Positions 63,676 to 64,000 of a stretch of 64,000 nucleotides of DNA are shown piece by piece (the first letter of the stretch is position 1; each line of letters opens with the position of its first letter). Source of the DNA: Amaurobius ferox. Its lineage: Eukaryota > Arthropoda > Arachnida > Araneae > Amaurobiidae. A model generated the notes under the pieces. It searched no databases. It was not told the DNA's origin and worked only from the letters and a program-made list of their open reading frames with translations. The stretch covers positions 73,078,604 through 73,142,603 of the forward strand of contig OX578137.1 of NCBI GenBank assembly GCA_951213105.1, read 5' to 3'. The position numbers and the translations under genes were made by a program.

Positions 63676-64000
63676 TTTGTTTTTAACACTTTACAACAAA
63701 GTTGAAAAGTGTTTATGAGTTTGTTCATTCTGTCTGTCTGTCCGTTAGCACGATAACTGCCGTAAAAAGGACTTAATCAAAATAAAATTTTAGTATGTTG
63801 TTCAGACGGCCTCTAAGAGCTATGGAAATATAAATGAATAATATCACCCAATTAGTTTTGGATTGAACCCAGGTGGAAAAAATGAAATACACTGATGCCC
63901 TATGGGACCTAATTTCTCAAACATTTTTTAATCGGATTTAAAATTCACAAATTGCTTAGAAAATTTTAAGTAATATTCAAATTGTTCCATAAAATATATA
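63676..64000 (+). repeat. Family B repeat, copy B4, cut by window edge
   Basis: Starts CTTTACAACAAAGTTGAAAA, then TCTGTCTGTCTGTCCGTTAG and the same collinear words as B3. It is still homologous to B3 at the last base, so it continues beyond the window. Confidence 0.85.

Overview
The window is eukaryotic, AT-rich, intergenic or intronic DNA with a very high density of mobile-element remnants. I found no intact host gene, no tRNA or rRNA gene, no CRISPR array and nothing operon-like. Tc1-type transposases, tRNA-derived SINEs with AAC-type tails, Penelope-like GIY-YIG retroelements and long (TA)n arrays point to an invertebrate, most likely an arthropod. A spider or other chelicerate is my best guess, but that is an impression, not proven by the sequence.

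Layout. 1-930 is a GC-richer stretch with strong hairpins and no usable frame. 2.0-2.35 kb is a small GC-rich island ending in (TA)n. 2.7-4.26 kb holds two head-to-tail copies of a terminal-hairpin repeat (family A), with a third copy inverted at 5.7-6.5 kb. 7.36-8.1 kb is a tandem array invaded by a tRNA-derived SINE. 10.95-11.36 kb has the only sequence that looks like decayed non-transposon coding DNA. 13.16-13.45 kb is a second SINE. 14.35-18.2 kb holds three dead Tc1-like transposons, two of them back to back in TA-rich DNA. 19.5-29.4 kb holds family B repeats, a third tRNA-like SINE, a degenerate tandem array, a MITE candidate and a long-TIR element. 29.4-38 kb is mostly featureless apart from one family D unit. 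38-41.4 kb is a degenerate tandem array of family D, followed by family A copies at 42.9-44.7 kb.

45.96-48.83 kb is one large (TA)n domain interrupted by retroelement pieces, including a reverse-transcriptase fragment with a small inverted partner. 49-54.4 kb has a SINE, family D units and two more tandem family A copies. 55.2-61.4 kb holds two oppositely oriented copies of a TIR element (family G) flanking a head-to-head pair of GIY-YIG Penelope-like 3' ends. 61.4-64 kb ends with a SINE inside a decayed family A copy and a family B copy cut by the window edge.

The most interesting material is the two retroelement loci (47-48 kb and 58-60 kb). Both are head-to-head pairs of 5'-truncated copies. 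One carries a hammerhead-ribozyme-like core; the other has 3' ends joined directly to (TA)n. Family A and B repeats share an unusual hairpin-plus-tetranucleotide architecture, and there is a perfect 21-bp-stem hairpin at 43.85 kb.
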